DNA of 64,000 bases from Thermosynechococcaceae cyanobacterium Okahandja (GCA_041530395.1 CP136945.1:124001-188000); one strand, 5' to 3'. Positions 1 through 9,185 are shown, numbered from the stretch's first letter. The notes: generated from the sequence alone by a model not told the origin. Numbers and translations: made by a program.

Positions 1-216
1 TATCAAGTGGCAACCATTTATGCCGGTACCAATGGCTACCTCGATGATATTCCGGTTGAGGCGGTGGCCAAGTTTGTAGCGGGCCTGCGGGACTACCTGC
101 AAACCAGTAAGCCCCAGTACGGTGAAGCGGTACGCGCCAGCCAAAAGCTGGATGAAACTGCAGAAGCCGCCCTTAAAGAGGCGATCGCCGAGTACAAAGC
201 GGGCTTTACGGCCTAA
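1..216 (+). CDS. atpA: ATP synthase F1 subunit alpha, C-terminal fragment
   Basis: This is the last 71 codons of the F1 alpha subunit, the non-catalytic nucleotide-binding subunit of ATP synthase. The reading frame is open from base 1, so the gene begins before the window. The segment YAGTNGYLDDIPVEAV followed by a helix-rich tail is the typical alpha-subunit C-terminus. A hairpin terminator follows 30 bases after the stop codon. In many cyanobacteria atpA is followed directly by atpC (gamma subunit), but here the next gene is an unrelated DUF1232 protein, so the ATP synthase operon ends with atpA. Confidence 0.9.
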   Translation, partial: YQVATIYAGTNGYLDDIPVEAVAKFVAGLRDYLQTSKPQYGEAVRASQKLDETAEAALKEAIAEYKAGFTA

Positions 217-246
217 GCGCTCATCTAACTCATTCTCATTGACATG

Positions 247-278
247 AACCTGCTCTTGTTTTTAGGGCAGGTTTTTTT
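247..278 (+). terminator. Rho-independent terminator after atpA
   Basis: A stem of AACCTGCTC with GGGCAGGTT (one G-T pair, roughly 8-base loop) is followed directly by a run of seven T. It lies 30 bases past the atpA stop and fits intrinsic termination of the ATP synthase transcript. Confidence 0.85.
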
Positions 279-366
279 GTGCGTGGCGCAGGCGGGATAC
301 CTTTAGGGCACCCACCAGCAGCAGGGAAACGTCAATAATAGGAGTAGATGTTATAAGGTTTGCCCC

Positions 367-633
367 ATGGCCGCATTTTACAACTGGTATCGGACACTGC
401 TGCGCCACCCCAAATACCGCTGGCTGATCATTATTGCCAGTGTGGTTTATTTAATTAGCCCCATTGATATTGCCCCCGACTTGGTGCCTATCATTGGCCA
501 GTTGGATGACGTGACCGTGATGCTCATTTTGGCCAGTGAGGTTACCCAAATTGTGATTGAGCACCTCAAACGCAAGAAAAATCCAGCAGATGTCTCGGGC
601 ACCACGGTGGATGTGGAGGCGGAAGCTCTCTAG
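367..633 (+). CDS. DUF1232 (YkvA-like) small membrane protein
   Basis: An 88-residue protein of the DUF1232/YkvA family, whose function is unknown. The diagnostic motif is visible: a hydrophobic segment at about residues 19-33 (IIIASVVYLISPIDIAP) running into SPIDIAPDLVPIIGQLDD. A second hydrophobic helix follows at about 45-62 and the tail is basic then acidic. The ATG start at 367 is the first one that gives the complete domain. It is the first gene of a short plus-strand set with the membrane protein and the GTPase that follow, with a 36-base gap to the next gene. Confidence 0.8.
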   Translation: MAAFYNWYRTLLRHPKYRWLIIIASVVYLISPIDIAPDLVPIIGQLDDVTVMLILASEVTQIVIEHLKRKKNPADVSGTTVDVEAEAL

Positions 634-669
634 ACCCTTAAAAGCCCTTAAAAGCAGTGTTGGAGGCCT

Positions 670-1059
670 ATGGAGCCACCCGTTTTTGACCCCGTTGATC
701 GGGATGCCTTTACCAACCCCACCCTACAGCGGCTGTGGTTTTTTATCTATCTGCTGCCCATTTTTGGCCTCATCCCAGCCCTCTGGCAGTTAAGTCAGCG
801 CAGTGGCGATCGCCATGCCCGGCGGGTGAGTCGCTTGGCCGTGCTCATTGCCTTGGTCTGGCTGCTGGGGTATGGCCTACTCCATGGGACGGCAGCCGCC
901 ATGGAAACCCAATCCCTCTCCCATGGTTTGGTGCTCCTGCTGAATAGTCTTTGGGGATCGGGCTATTTTTTGCTGAACCTGTGGCTGATGGTGCGGCTGT
1001 GGCGGGGGCGCTCCCTCGAGGTGCCGCTCCTGAGTCGGCTAACCAAGTACTTGCCCTAA
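670..1059 (+). CDS. Conserved-looking membrane protein of unknown function
   Basis: A 129-residue protein with three or four hydrophobic segments, at about residues 22-42, 54-72, 84-96 and 98-110, separated by short basic loops (RSGDRHARR). The N-terminus is acidic and probably cytoplasmic. I do not recognise a named family. It starts 36 bases after the DUF1232 gene and ends 10 bases before the GTPase gene, which suggests co-transcription. A second frame overlapping 557-793 has no family features and is treated as a shadow. Confidence 0.6.
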   Translation: MEPPVFDPVDRDAFTNPTLQRLWFFIYLLPIFGLIPALWQLSQRSGDRHARRVSRLAVLIALVWLLGYGLLHGTAAAMETQSLSHGLVLLLNSLWGSGYFLLNLWLMVRLWRGRSLEVPLLSRLTKYLP

Positions 1060-1069
1060 GTCTGCTGCT

Positions 1070-2620
1070 ATGACCCCTGCCCGCTGGTTTTGGCTGATCC
1101 TTGGCCTAGGTGTCATTCTCGGGCTGATGCTGTGGCTGGTGACGGCGCTACACTGGCTCTATATTCAGGTGGCCTTTACCACCCCTTTTTTGGCCAATAT
1201 CCTGTTGTTGCTGCTGATTGGCTTACTGGGGGGGCTGCTCTACGTTTTTTTCCGGTACCTTTACCTGCTCAACCGCAAAGGACGGCGGCGATCGCCCACC
1301 TTACAGGTGCCCGAGGCCAAAACCGAGGCGGCGGCTGAAAATTTGCAGGCACTGCGGCGGCAACTGAGCCAAATTGAAGACGAGGTGGCACGGCAAGCTC
1401 TGCTGGCGCGAGCGCGGGAGCTAGAGGAGGAATTCCATCGCCAAGAGTTACGGCTGGTGGTCTTTGGCACCGGCTCGGCGGGTAAAACCTCCTTGGTCAA
1501 TGCCTTAATTGGCGAAATGGTGGGGGATGTGGCGCCAACGATGGGAACCACCGAGGTAGGGCAAACCTACGAGTTTTGGCTCCCCAACAGCGACCAAGTG
1601 GTGCTGATTACCGATACGCCGGGGATCCTCGAAGCGGGGGTGGCGGGCACCTACCGGGAACAGATGGCACGCCAACTGGCAGCGGAAGCCGACCTGCTGC
1701 TGTTTGTCTTGGATGACGATCTGCGGCAGTCGGAATACACGCCGCTGGTGAATTTAGTGGAAATGGGCAAGCGATCGCTACTGGTGCTCAACAAAATGGA
1801 TCTGCGCTCGGAAGCAGATCAACTGGCCTTGCTAAAGCACTTACGGCAGCGGGTGCGGGGCTTAATTCCCCCCGAAGATGTGGTGGGGATTGCCGCCTCT
1901 CCCCAGCCCATTCAATTACCCACGGGGGAGTGGCTCGAGCCGGAACCCCACATTTTGCCCCTGATTCGCCGCATTACCGCGGTGCTACGGGAGGAGGGGG
2001 ATGATCTGGTGGCGGATAATATCCTGTTGCAATCCCAACGGCTGGGGGAGCAAGCCCGCAAAATTATTGATCAACAGCGGCGGCGCCAAGCGGATAAGGT
2101 GGTGGAGCGCTACCAGTGGATTGGGGCAGGGGTGGTCTGTGTAACCCCGATTCCGGTGGTGGATCTACTGGCGGCGGCTGCCGTGAATGCCCAGATGGTG
2201 ATGGAAATCGGCAGTGTCTATGGCTGTGAACTCAACCGCGATCGCGCCCGCGAGTTGGCACTTTCCCTCGGTAAAACCTTAGCGAGCTTGGGCATTGTCA
2301 AGGGGGCGATGGATTTAATTGCCACCGCGCTGCAACTGAGTGTGGGCGGCTTGGTCATTGGCAAGGCGGTTCAGAGTATTACGGCGGCCTACCTCACCCG
2401 TATTGCCGGAAAAAGCTTTATTGAGTACTTCCGCCACGATCAGGACTGGGGGGATGGCGGCATTAGCGAGGTGGTGCAGGAACAGTTTCAGCTTAACCGC
2501 CGCGATGAATTTATTCAATCGTTCATTCAGCAGGCGATCGCCCGACTACCGGCGCAAATTGGCCAAGTGATTCCTGACTCCCTCAAGCTGCCGCAGGACG
2601 ATCCCATGGCCGAGGATTAG
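1070..2620 (+). CDS. Membrane-anchored GTPase with C-terminal DUF697
   Basis: A 516-residue P-loop GTPase. Two hydrophobic helices at about residues 5-27 and 41-65 anchor it, followed by a coiled-coil-like stretch at about 85-125. G motifs are clear: P-loop GTGSAGKTS at 133-141, DTPG at 182-185 and NKMD at 241-244. The C-terminal region, about residues 330-480, matches DUF697, a helical domain found after such GTPases (VCVTPIPVVDLLAAAAVN). Cyanobacteria usually have paralogues of this protein and the function is unknown. A role in envelope or stress biology would be inference. Its end overlaps the convergent gcvT by 4 bases. Confidence 0.85.
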   Translation: MTPARWFWLILGLGVILGLMLWLVTALHWLYIQVAFTTPFLANILLLLLIGLLGGLLYVFFRYLYLLNRKGRRRSPTLQVPEAKTEAAAENLQALRRQLSQIEDEVARQALLARARELEEEFHRQELRLVVFGTGSAGKTSLVNALIGEMVGDVAPTMGTTEVGQTYEFWLPNSDQVVLITDTPGILEAGVAGTYREQMARQLAAEADLLLFVLDDDLRQSEYTPLVNLVEMGKRSLLVLNKMDLRSEADQLALLKHLRQRVRGLIPPEDVVGIAASPQPIQLPTGEWLEPEPHILPLIRRITAVLREEGDDLVADNILLQSQRLGEQARKIIDQQRRRQADKVVERYQWIGAGVVCVTPIPVVDLLAAAAVNAQMVMEIGSVYGCELNRDRARELALSLGKTLASLGIVKGAMDLIATALQLSVGGLVIGKAVQSITAAYLTRIAGKSFIEYFRHDQDWGDGGISEVVQEQFQLNRRDEFIQSFIQQAIARLPAQIGQVIPDSLKLPQDDPMAED

Positions 2621-3693
2621 CGGCGACGGCGGTAAAAGGGACGCGGCACCACAACGGCGGGTACGGAGCGATCGCGCACCTGTACGGCCAGTTCCCGCCC
2701 CACATTGGCAAACTCAGGAAAGACGTACCCTAGGGCAATGGCGCTCCCCAGCGTCGGGGAGAGGGTGCCACTGGTGACCCGACCCACCGCCTGCGCGTCT
2801 AGGTAAATAGGGTAATCATGGCGGGCAATGCCCTTCCCTTGCAGTTCTAAGCCCACCAATTGCCGTTCAATGCCCTCCTGCTTTTGCTGCCACAGCGCCT
2901 CACGCCCGACAAAGGTGGGTTTTTGCCAGTCAATCAGCCACTCCAGCCCCGCTTCCAGAGGGGTCGTCTGCTCATCCATCTCTTGACCGTAGAGGAGCAT
3001 GGCTGCTTCTAGGCGCAGGGTATCCCGTGCCCCCAAACCACAGGGTGTTACCCCCGCCGCCAACAGCGCCTGCCAAAGGGCAACACCGGTGTCAATGGCC
3101 GCCAAAATCTCAAGGCCGTCTTCGCCGGTATAGCCGGTGCGAGCCACCCAGGCGGGCTGACCCAAGAGGGTGACACGGCAATGGCGATAGGGTTTGAGGG
3201 GGTCTAAAGACTCGTGCAACAATCCCTCAAGGGTAGCGAGGGCACTAGGACCTTGTACTGCAATCAGCACGTTACTGGCTGACTCATCGACAATGGCCAC
3301 GTCTGGCGGTAAATAGTGACGCAACCACGCTAAATCCTTTTGGGCAGTGGCCGCATTCACAATACAGCGGACGGCCCCTTCTTCGATGTAAAGAATGAGA
3401 TCATCCACAATCCCGCCGGACTCATTCAAGAGCACCGTGTATTTGGCTTGACCCGGCTTTAGGCGGCTGAGATCCGTAGGCACCAACGTTTGCAGGGCGG
3501 CTTGCACCCCAGCCCCCTTGAGGATCAATTTGCCCATGTGGGAAATATCAAACATCCCCACCCCTTGGCGCACGGCATGGTGCTCCTGCAAAATGCTGCT
3601 GTACTGGAGGGGCATCTCCCAGTCCCCAAAGGGGGTAAAGCGGGCCTTGAGGGCTTGGTGGTGTGCGTAGAGGGGGGTACGGCGGTAGGTCAT
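2617..3693 (-). CDS. gcvT: Glycine cleavage system aminomethyltransferase (T protein)
   Basis: A 358-residue T protein of the glycine cleavage complex. It transfers the methylene group of the aminomethyl-lipoyl H protein to tetrahydrofolate and releases ammonia, which makes it important for photorespiratory glycine recycling in cyanobacteria. The N-terminus YRRTPLYAHHQALKARFTPFGDWEMP, the segment FDISHMGKLILKG and the GYTGEDGLEI motif near residue 190 are characteristic. The length is normal. Its start overlaps the end of the upstream DUF255 gene by 4 bases (ATGA), so the two are probably translated from one message. Confidence 0.93.
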   Translation of the reverse strand: MTYRRTPLYAHHQALKARFTPFGDWEMPLQYSSILQEHHAVRQGVGMFDISHMGKLILKGAGVQAALQTLVPTDLSRLKPGQAKYTVLLNESGGIVDDLILYIEEGAVRCIVNAATAQKDLAWLRHYLPPDVAIVDESASNVLIAVQGPSALATLEGLLHESLDPLKPYRHCRVTLLGQPAWVARTGYTGEDGLEILAAIDTGVALWQALLAAGVTPCGLGARDTLRLEAAMLLYGQEMDEQTTPLEAGLEWLIDWQKPTFVGREALWQQKQEGIERQLVGLELQGKGIARHDYPIYLDAQAVGRVTSGTLSPTLGSAIALGYVFPEFANVGRELAVQVRDRSVPAVVVPRPFYRRRR

Positions 3694-5759
3694 TGAAGCG
3701 TCCTTGGCAGGGGGAATAGGCGGGCCAGTTGGGCATTGAGTTGCTCAGGCGTATAGGCCGGTTCGCGGCAGCGCAAGCCTTCACACACAATGGCTAGGGG
3801 CGGTGGGTCAGCGTTGGTGAGGGGGTGCCGCAGCTTGAGTACGGCGGTGGGCAACCAGCAATCCGCCACGAGATGCCTATGGCTTGGACTGATCTGGATG
3901 CCTACGGGATAGAGGTACCACTGCAAGGCTGCCAACAGGCTGGGACAGCTTTGGGGTGAGTCCCGCAGCAATGCCCCAAAGAACCGTAAGCTAGTTTCTG
4001 CTTGGCGTAAATAGGCGGGATTTTCGGTGAGTAAAAACAGTTGCATCAGGTTGGCGATCGCCACCCCATTGGCGGCCGGGGTTGCTTGATCCACCCCCTC
4101 CCGCTGGCGCAAAATGAGATCGGGTCGGGCAGGAGCGTTGTAATAGCCGCCTGCGGGCGCAGCCAAGTGCCGATCAAACTGCTCTTGGCAGGTACAGGCC
4201 CGCTCTAGCCATGGGTCAGGGGCTTCGCCGAGGATCAGGCTGGCTTGGTGCAGCGCTAGGAGCGCCTGAATCCAGTAGGCGTAGTCCTCCGCCTGTGCCT
4301 TCTCGGCAACCACACCGCCGTAGTTGAGGCGGTAGAGGTGGCCCCCCTGCCACTGATGCTCGTGTAACCACTGGGCGGCTCTGGCGGCGCGCTGCCAATA
4401 GCCCCGGTGACCCCAAACTGCCGCCGCCGTTGCCAAGCCGGTAATCATCAGGCTATTCCACGCCAAGATCATTTTGGTGTCGGTGACCGGCGGAATGCGC
4501 CCCGGCCATGGGTGTGCCTTTGCGGTTTGATTATCCTGAGCCACGGCCATGGGCTGATCGCGGGGGGTGTCGGCACCGTAGCGCAGGGCAAAGAGGTGAT
4601 CCAGCAAGGGGGCGATCGCGCGTGGGTCTTCACGGCGGTGGCGCGCTTTCAAGACAATTTTGCCCTCAAAGTTCCCCTCCGGGGCAATCTCAAACGCCGC
4701 TTGCAGTTGGCGAAAGGCGTCAGGGGTGAGGTGCGCCGCCAGTTCCTCGTAGTCCCAGACGTAAAAGGCCCCTTCTTCCGGTTCGGCTGCCCCTAGGGTG
4801 GGAAAACTATCCGCATCCTGAGCCGCGTAGAAGTAGCCCTCGGGGGCGGTCATTTCGCGGTCGAGCCACTCAACAGTTTGGGCAATGGCGTAGGGAATCT
4901 GGGGGTGGCGATCGCCCTGCTGCCAGAGGCGCGCCAGATAGGTCACAATCTGGCCATTGTCGTAGAGCATCTTTTCAAAGTGGGGTACCGTCCACTGGGG
5001 ATCAACGGTATAGCGGTGCCAGCCACCGCCCACATGGTCGTAAATCCCCCCAAGGAGGAGGTGGGTTCCCCGCTGGCGACACAAGGCCTGCAATTGGGGA
5101 GCCTCGGCACTGGCGGTTATCCCCTGCAACAGGGCATGGGCATAGGGAATCATCGGAAAACAGGTGCCGTGGGGGCGCTCCTCAAGGATGGGCCGATTTT
5201 GGCGCAGGCCTGCGTGCAACACCGCCGCCGTCAGTTCTAGGGCGGGTGCCACTTCGGTACTTGGTGCGAGATACTGCCACAGGGTTGCCTGTTGCGCCGC
5301 TAATTTCTCTTTTTCTTGGTCGTAGAACCGCCGTACTGCCTGGAGCACCTGCAAAAATCCGGGTCGTCCGTAGCGGGGCAGCACCGGGAAATAGGTGCCA
5401 CCAAAAAACGGACGGCAATCTTGGGGCGTTAAAAAGATATTCAGGGGCCAGCCCCCCTGCCCGGTCATCAGTTGCAGCGCGTGCATATACAGGCTGTCGA
5501 GATCGGGCCGCTCCTCGCGATCCACCTTAATGGGCAGAAAGTAGCGATTCAGATAGGCAGCAATCTCTAGATCCGAAAACGCTTCCCCCTCCATCACCGT
5601 ACACCAGTGGCAACTGGAGTAACCAATCGAGAGGAAAATGACCCGATCCTCAGCGGCAGCGGTGGCAAGCGCTTCTTCGCTCCACGGCCACCAGTCAATC
5701 GGGTTCTCGGCGTGCTTGCGCAGGTAAAGGCTTTGGCAGTGGGCAAGACGGTTAGTCAT
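3690..5759 (-). CDS. Thioredoxin-fold DUF255 (YyaL/SPATA20-like) protein
   Basis: A 689-residue protein of the YyaL/SSP411 family. The N-terminal DUF255 domain has a thioredoxin fold with a CHWC motif at residues 50-53 in the context FLSIGYSSCHWCTVME. It is followed by an (alpha/alpha)6-toroid region resembling N-acylglucosamine 2-epimerase/cellobiose epimerase folds (GGIYDHVGGGWHRYTVD, HFEKMLYDNGQ). The biochemical role is not established. The length is typical. It lies between folB (4-base overlap at its start) and gcvT (4-base overlap at its end) in an apparent three-gene operon, folB-yyaL-gcvT. The link to folate-dependent one-carbon metabolism is only contextual. Confidence 0.88.
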   Translation of the reverse strand: MTNRLAHCQSLYLRKHAENPIDWWPWSEEALATAAAEDRVIFLSIGYSSCHWCTVMEGEAFSDLEIAAYLNRYFLPIKVDREERPDLDSLYMHALQLMTGQGGWPLNIFLTPQDCRPFFGGTYFPVLPRYGRPGFLQVLQAVRRFYDQEKEKLAAQQATLWQYLAPSTEVAPALELTAAVLHAGLRQNRPILEERPHGTCFPMIPYAHALLQGITASAEAPQLQALCRQRGTHLLLGGIYDHVGGGWHRYTVDPQWTVPHFEKMLYDNGQIVTYLARLWQQGDRHPQIPYAIAQTVEWLDREMTAPEGYFYAAQDADSFPTLGAAEPEEGAFYVWDYEELAAHLTPDAFRQLQAAFEIAPEGNFEGKIVLKARHRREDPRAIAPLLDHLFALRYGADTPRDQPMAVAQDNQTAKAHPWPGRIPPVTDTKMILAWNSLMITGLATAAAVWGHRGYWQRAARAAQWLHEHQWQGGHLYRLNYGGVVAEKAQAEDYAYWIQALLALHQASLILGEAPDPWLERACTCQEQFDRHLAAPAGGYYNAPARPDLILRQREGVDQATPAANGVAIANLMQLFLLTENPAYLRQAETSLRFFGALLRDSPQSCPSLLAALQWYLYPVGIQISPSHRHLVADCWLPTAVLKLRHPLTNADPPPLAIVCEGLRCREPAYTPEQLNAQLARLFPLPRTLQ

Positions 5760-6142
5760 GGGGTTTGGCGATCGCGCTCCATTTCCACACTAATCTGTCC
5801 GGTAAAGTTGGGGACAGGGGGGGCTAATTTTGTCACTCGGATGGCCGCACGCTGCACTTGCGGCGGGGCAAGGCAACGCTCCAGAATGGCGGTGGCCAAG
5901 GTCTCAATCAGGTTAAATCGCTGCTGTTGCACGAGGTCGCTAATGGCGGCCAAGAGAGGGCGGTAGTCAAGGGTATCCCCCAAGGCGTCACTTTGGGCGG
6001 GTTGTGTCATATCAAACCAGAGTTTAATATCAATTTCAAACCACTGCCCAAGAATTTGTTCCTCTGGTAAGGCACCCGTATAGCCATAGCAGCGAATTCC
6101 TGAGAGGTGCAAGCAATCCTGATGTTGTTTGGTTGAGGGCAT
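5756..6142 (-). CDS. folB: Dihydroneopterin aldolase
   Basis: A 128-residue enzyme of folate synthesis that converts 7,8-dihydroneopterin to 6-hydroxymethyl-dihydropterin plus glycolaldehyde. The conserved N-terminal segment LSGIRCYGYTGALPEEQILGQ and the later LIETLATAILERC helix identify the family. I place the start at the ATG at 6142. A longer open frame upstream has no folB similarity, but an alternative ATG lies at 6151. The start is only 7 bases from the divergent cax start. The end overlaps the DUF255 gene by 4 bases. Confidence 0.87.
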   Translation of the reverse strand: MPSTKQHQDCLHLSGIRCYGYTGALPEEQILGQWFEIDIKLWFDMTQPAQSDALGDTLDYRPLLAAISDLVQQQRFNLIETLATAILERCLAPPQVQRAAIRVTKLAPPVPNFTGQISVEMERDRQTP

Positions 6143-6149
6143 TCCACAC

Positions 6150-7232
6150 ATGACACTACAGCAAAAAATTCTTTTGGGGCTACTGATCTTTGTCCCGATT
6201 GCCCTCTTAAACTTTATCGTCAAACTACCGCCCCTCGTGAGTTTTATGGTCAGTGGCCTAGCCATTGTTCCCCTAGCCGCCGGGATTGCCAATGCCACAG
6301 AGGCAATCTCGGAGGTGATTGGCCCCACCTTCGGCGGTTTGCTGAACGCCACCTTTGGCAATGTTACAGAAATGATTATTGCGATTGTGGCGCTGCGCCA
6401 AGGCTTAGCGGAAGTGGTTAAGGCGAGCCTCAGCGGTTCGATTATTGCCAACCTCCTGCTGGGGCTGGGGCTGGCGATCGTTGCTGGAGGGCTGCGGTTT
6501 CGGGAGCAACGGTTCCCGGTAGCGGTGGCCCGCATTAATGCCTCGTCCCTGACGTTGGCGCTGATTGTACTGATGACACCTACGGCTATCCAGGCGGCGG
6601 CGCCGGGGGTGTCGCTGCAACTGGTGGATCGCTTCTCCTATGCGTCAGCCATCTTGCTACTGGTGTTTTACGGGTTAATGCTGCTGTTTTCCATGAAAAC
6701 CCACCGCCATCTTTACCTGCTGGAGGAGGTGGCCGCTGCCGAGAGCGATGCAGTGGCGACACCGGTTGCGGTCAATCTTAAGCTGCAGATGGGCATTCTG
6801 TTGGGGGGCACAATTCTCTTGGTGTTTGTTTCCGATGTCTTGGTGGATAGCCTCCAAGAAGCCATTACAGATGTAGGGCTGACTCAGCTTTTTACGGGCG
6901 TGTTTCTCATTCCCATCTTTAGTAGCGTGGTGGAGTTCATTACCTGCGTTAAGTTTTCCCTCAATAACCGCATGGAGGGGGCGGTGGCGGTGGCTATTGG
7001 CTCTAGCTTACAGATTATTCTGTTTGTGGCACCGGTGCTGGTGTTGGTGGGGTGGCTGCTCGGCCAGCCGCAGATGAATTTAAGCTTTAACTTTTTTGAA
7101 TTGGTGGCGGTGGTGGCCGCGGTGGTGATTACCAACTCCATTAGCAATGATGGTGCCACCAACTGGCTGGAGGGGGTACTGCTACTGATGACCTATTTGG
7201 TGTTAGGAGTGGCCTTCTTTATCCATCCCTGA
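6150..7232 (+). CDS. cax: Calcium/proton antiporter (CaCA family, Cax type)
   Basis: A 360-residue integral membrane Ca2+/H+ exchanger that exports calcium against protons. Two homologous halves carry the family alpha repeats: GLLNATFGNVTEMIIAIVAL at about residues 62-81 in the first, and SSVVEFITCVKFSLNNRMEGAVAVAIGSSLQI at about 255-286 in the second. About eleven hydrophobic segments are visible. I choose the ATG at 6150 over the longer GTG/TTG extension because it begins right before the first helix. It is divergent from folB, and its 3' end overlaps the convergent dehydrogenase gene by 30 bases. Confidence 0.9.
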   Translation: MTLQQKILLGLLIFVPIALLNFIVKLPPLVSFMVSGLAIVPLAAGIANATEAISEVIGPTFGGLLNATFGNVTEMIIAIVALRQGLAEVVKASLSGSIIANLLLGLGLAIVAGGLRFREQRFPVAVARINASSLTLALIVLMTPTAIQAAAPGVSLQLVDRFSYASAILLLVFYGLMLLFSMKTHRHLYLLEEVAAAESDAVATPVAVNLKLQMGILLGGTILLVFVSDVLVDSLQEAITDVGLTQLFTGVFLIPIFSSVVEFITCVKFSLNNRMEGAVAVAIGSSLQIILFVAPVLVLVGWLLGQPQMNLSFNFFELVAVVAAVVITNSISNDGATNWLEGVLLLMTYLVLGVAFFIHP

Positions 7233-8420
7233 GACCAGGTCCATGAGGGGACGGGTGACCCAGTTCAGCCCCACTTTAAGCTGGTGCTCGAGGGTGGGCA
7301 TCCGGTAGAGGTAGGTGAGACGGCGGGCTAGGTAGGCCAAGGGGCCATCTAGGGTGAGACCCAGCCCAGCAAGGGCGGCGCGATCGCTACCGAGGGTGAG
7401 CATTTCGCCCAAGTGGGAGTAGCGCACAGGCAGTAACGGGCGATCGCTAAGGCTGGCCCAAAGATTCCAAGCGGCATAATCCGCCTGCTGAAAGGCCGCC
7501 TGGGCGGTATGGGGGAGGGGCTGCCCCTGCTCATCAACGGCATCGGCAGCATCCCCGAGGGCAAACAGGTCGGGGTGATCCACCACCCGGAGCGTAGGAG
7601 TCACCTGGAGGCGACCGCTGGCCGTTTTCGGTAGCTCTAGAGCCGCAATCAGGGGCGACACGGCAGTGCCCACCGTCCATAGCACAATATCGACGGGAAT
7701 CTCGTCAACCCGGTCTTTGTACTGGAGGGCAATGGTACTGGGGTGAACGGCGACGGGGGTGGTTTCGCGATCAATCCAGACCCCCCGCTCTTCTAGGGCG
7801 GCTAGGGCAGCCTGACGATTAAACTCGGGCGAGGATTTGAGGATCTCACTGTTGCGATCCACAAGGCGAATCCGCCCGCGGGCACCGAGGCGATCGGCAA
7901 GCTTACAGGCCAGTTCGACACCGCTAGGCCCCGCCCCGACCACCACAACCCGAATTTTCTCGCTGCCGGATTGCTCCCGTAGGCGCAGTTGTTCTTCGAG
8001 GCGATAGGCATCCGCCAAGGTGCGAAACGTGAGGGCGTATTCCGCCACTCCCGGGACGCTGTTGCGCGGGGTGTCTCCCCCCAAGGCCAGCACCAAGGCG
8101 GTGTAGGGGATGACTTGGGCACCATCGCACGCTACGGTTTTAGCGGCCAAATCAATGCCGGTGACGGTTGCCTGATGAAAGATAACGGGCGTATCTTTGA
8201 GCAATTCGGCAAAGGGGGGCGCAATTTCCCATGCCTGTAGTTCCCCCGTCACCAACTCGTAAAGGAGCGGGGTAAAGACAAAGCGATCGCGCTGATCGAT
8301 GAGGGTGAGGCGGGGTGGGGTCTCCCACGGCAGTTGGCTAAGGCGGAGGGCGGTGTAAAGGCCACCGAAACCACCGCCAAGAATACAAATTTGCTGACAA
8401 ATCTGCTGGGTCACAGGCAT
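7203..8420 (-). CDS. Type II NADH dehydrogenase-like FAD oxidoreductase
   Basis: A 405-residue flavoprotein of the NDH-2 family, which oxidises NAD(P)H and reduces quinone without pumping protons. An N-terminal Rossmann motif ILGGGFGGLYTA (about residues 12-23) binds FAD. A second dinucleotide site, VVVVGAGPSGVELA (about 157-170), binds NAD(P)H, and LFALGDAAD is the C-terminal FAD motif. Cyanobacteria carry several such genes (ndbA, ndbB, ndbC) and I cannot say which this is. It overlaps the following HAD gene by 10 bases at its start, and overlaps cax tail-to-tail by 30 bases. Confidence 0.85.
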   Translation of the reverse strand: MPVTQQICQQICILGGGFGGLYTALRLSQLPWETPPRLTLIDQRDRFVFTPLLYELVTGELQAWEIAPPFAELLKDTPVIFHQATVTGIDLAAKTVACDGAQVIPYTALVLALGGDTPRNSVPGVAEYALTFRTLADAYRLEEQLRLREQSGSEKIRVVVVGAGPSGVELACKLADRLGARGRIRLVDRNSEILKSSPEFNRQAALAALEERGVWIDRETTPVAVHPSTIALQYKDRVDEIPVDIVLWTVGTAVSPLIAALELPKTASGRLQVTPTLRVVDHPDLFALGDAADAVDEQGQPLPHTAQAAFQQADYAAWNLWASLSDRPLLPVRYSHLGEMLTLGSDRAALAGLGLTLDGPLAYLARRLTYLYRMPTLEHQLKVGLNWVTRPLMDLVSGMDKEGHS

Positions 8421-9178
8421 TCCGGCGAAGACGTGGCATTACAGCCCAGTATAGCGTTCAGGGCCGTGAGGTCGCTAATTTGGACAACGGTGGGCGGCGG
8501 CGCAGGATCCGGCTGGGGCAGCAGGGGGCTAGAACGGCGCAACCAGATGGGCTGCCACTGGGCGGCTTGGGCACCGACGACATCCTCCTGCCAACTGTCG
8601 CCAATGTGCCATGCCTGTTGGGGATCAAGGCCAAAGGGGGCGATCGCTTGGGTGAAAATCTGTGGATTGGGCTTGGCGGCACCCACTTCGCTCGAAATGA
8701 AGACGGCGCTCAACAGCGGAGCTAACCCTAAGCGTTCTAAAACACCGTACAGGCGGCTATCAAAGTTGGAAATGACAATCAGGGGAATGCCCTGGCGTTG
8801 CCATGCCTGTAGGGTTGCGAGTACCTCCGGGTACACTTGCCAAGGGGTGGCGGTGGCATAGTAATTAAACACGGGCGCAAAAAAAGCTGGAAAGTCCTGA
8901 AACTGATCGAGGACACCGGCACGGGCAAAGGTCTCGGCGGCGACGGCTTGCCACCACTCCAGTTCTGCCCTTGCGCGCTCGGCAGCGGCTAAGTTGGGAA
9001 AAGTACAGGGGGGAGCCGCCTGAAACGCCTGAAAAAATGACCGATTCAGGGCATCAGCAGCGACACCGACCCCCGCTTGGGCGGCAAAGCGAGCATAGAC
9101 GGTACCGACGGACTCCCTGAGGCCAAAGAGCGTACCCACCGCATCGAGGGAAATTAAGTGGGGAGCCGCCAACCCCAT
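8411..9178 (-). CDS. HAD-superfamily (HAD-IA) hydrolase
   Basis: A 255-residue haloacid-dehalogenase-like phosphohydrolase with unknown substrate. Motif I is SLDAVGTLF with the nucleophile Asp at residue 12, motif II is VISNFDS, motif III is the Lys in AAKPNPQIF, and motif IV is HIGDSWQEDVVGA. Motif I reads DAVGT rather than DxDGT, a variant also seen in HDHD3-like proteins, where the second Asp is replaced. I choose the ATG at 9178, which clears the upstream gene by 7 bases. An ATG at 9214 would overlap it. Confidence 0.82.
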   Translation of the reverse strand: MGLAAPHLISLDAVGTLFGLRESVGTVYARFAAQAGVGVAADALNRSFFQAFQAAPPCTFPNLAAAERARAELEWWQAVAAETFARAGVLDQFQDFPAFFAPVFNYYATATPWQVYPEVLATLQAWQRQGIPLIVISNFDSRLYGVLERLGLAPLLSAVFISSEVGAAKPNPQIFTQAIAPFGLDPQQAWHIGDSWQEDVVGAQAAQWQPIWLRRSSPLLPQPDPAPPPTVVQISDLTALNAILGCNATSSPECL

Positions 9179-9185
9179 GACGGGT

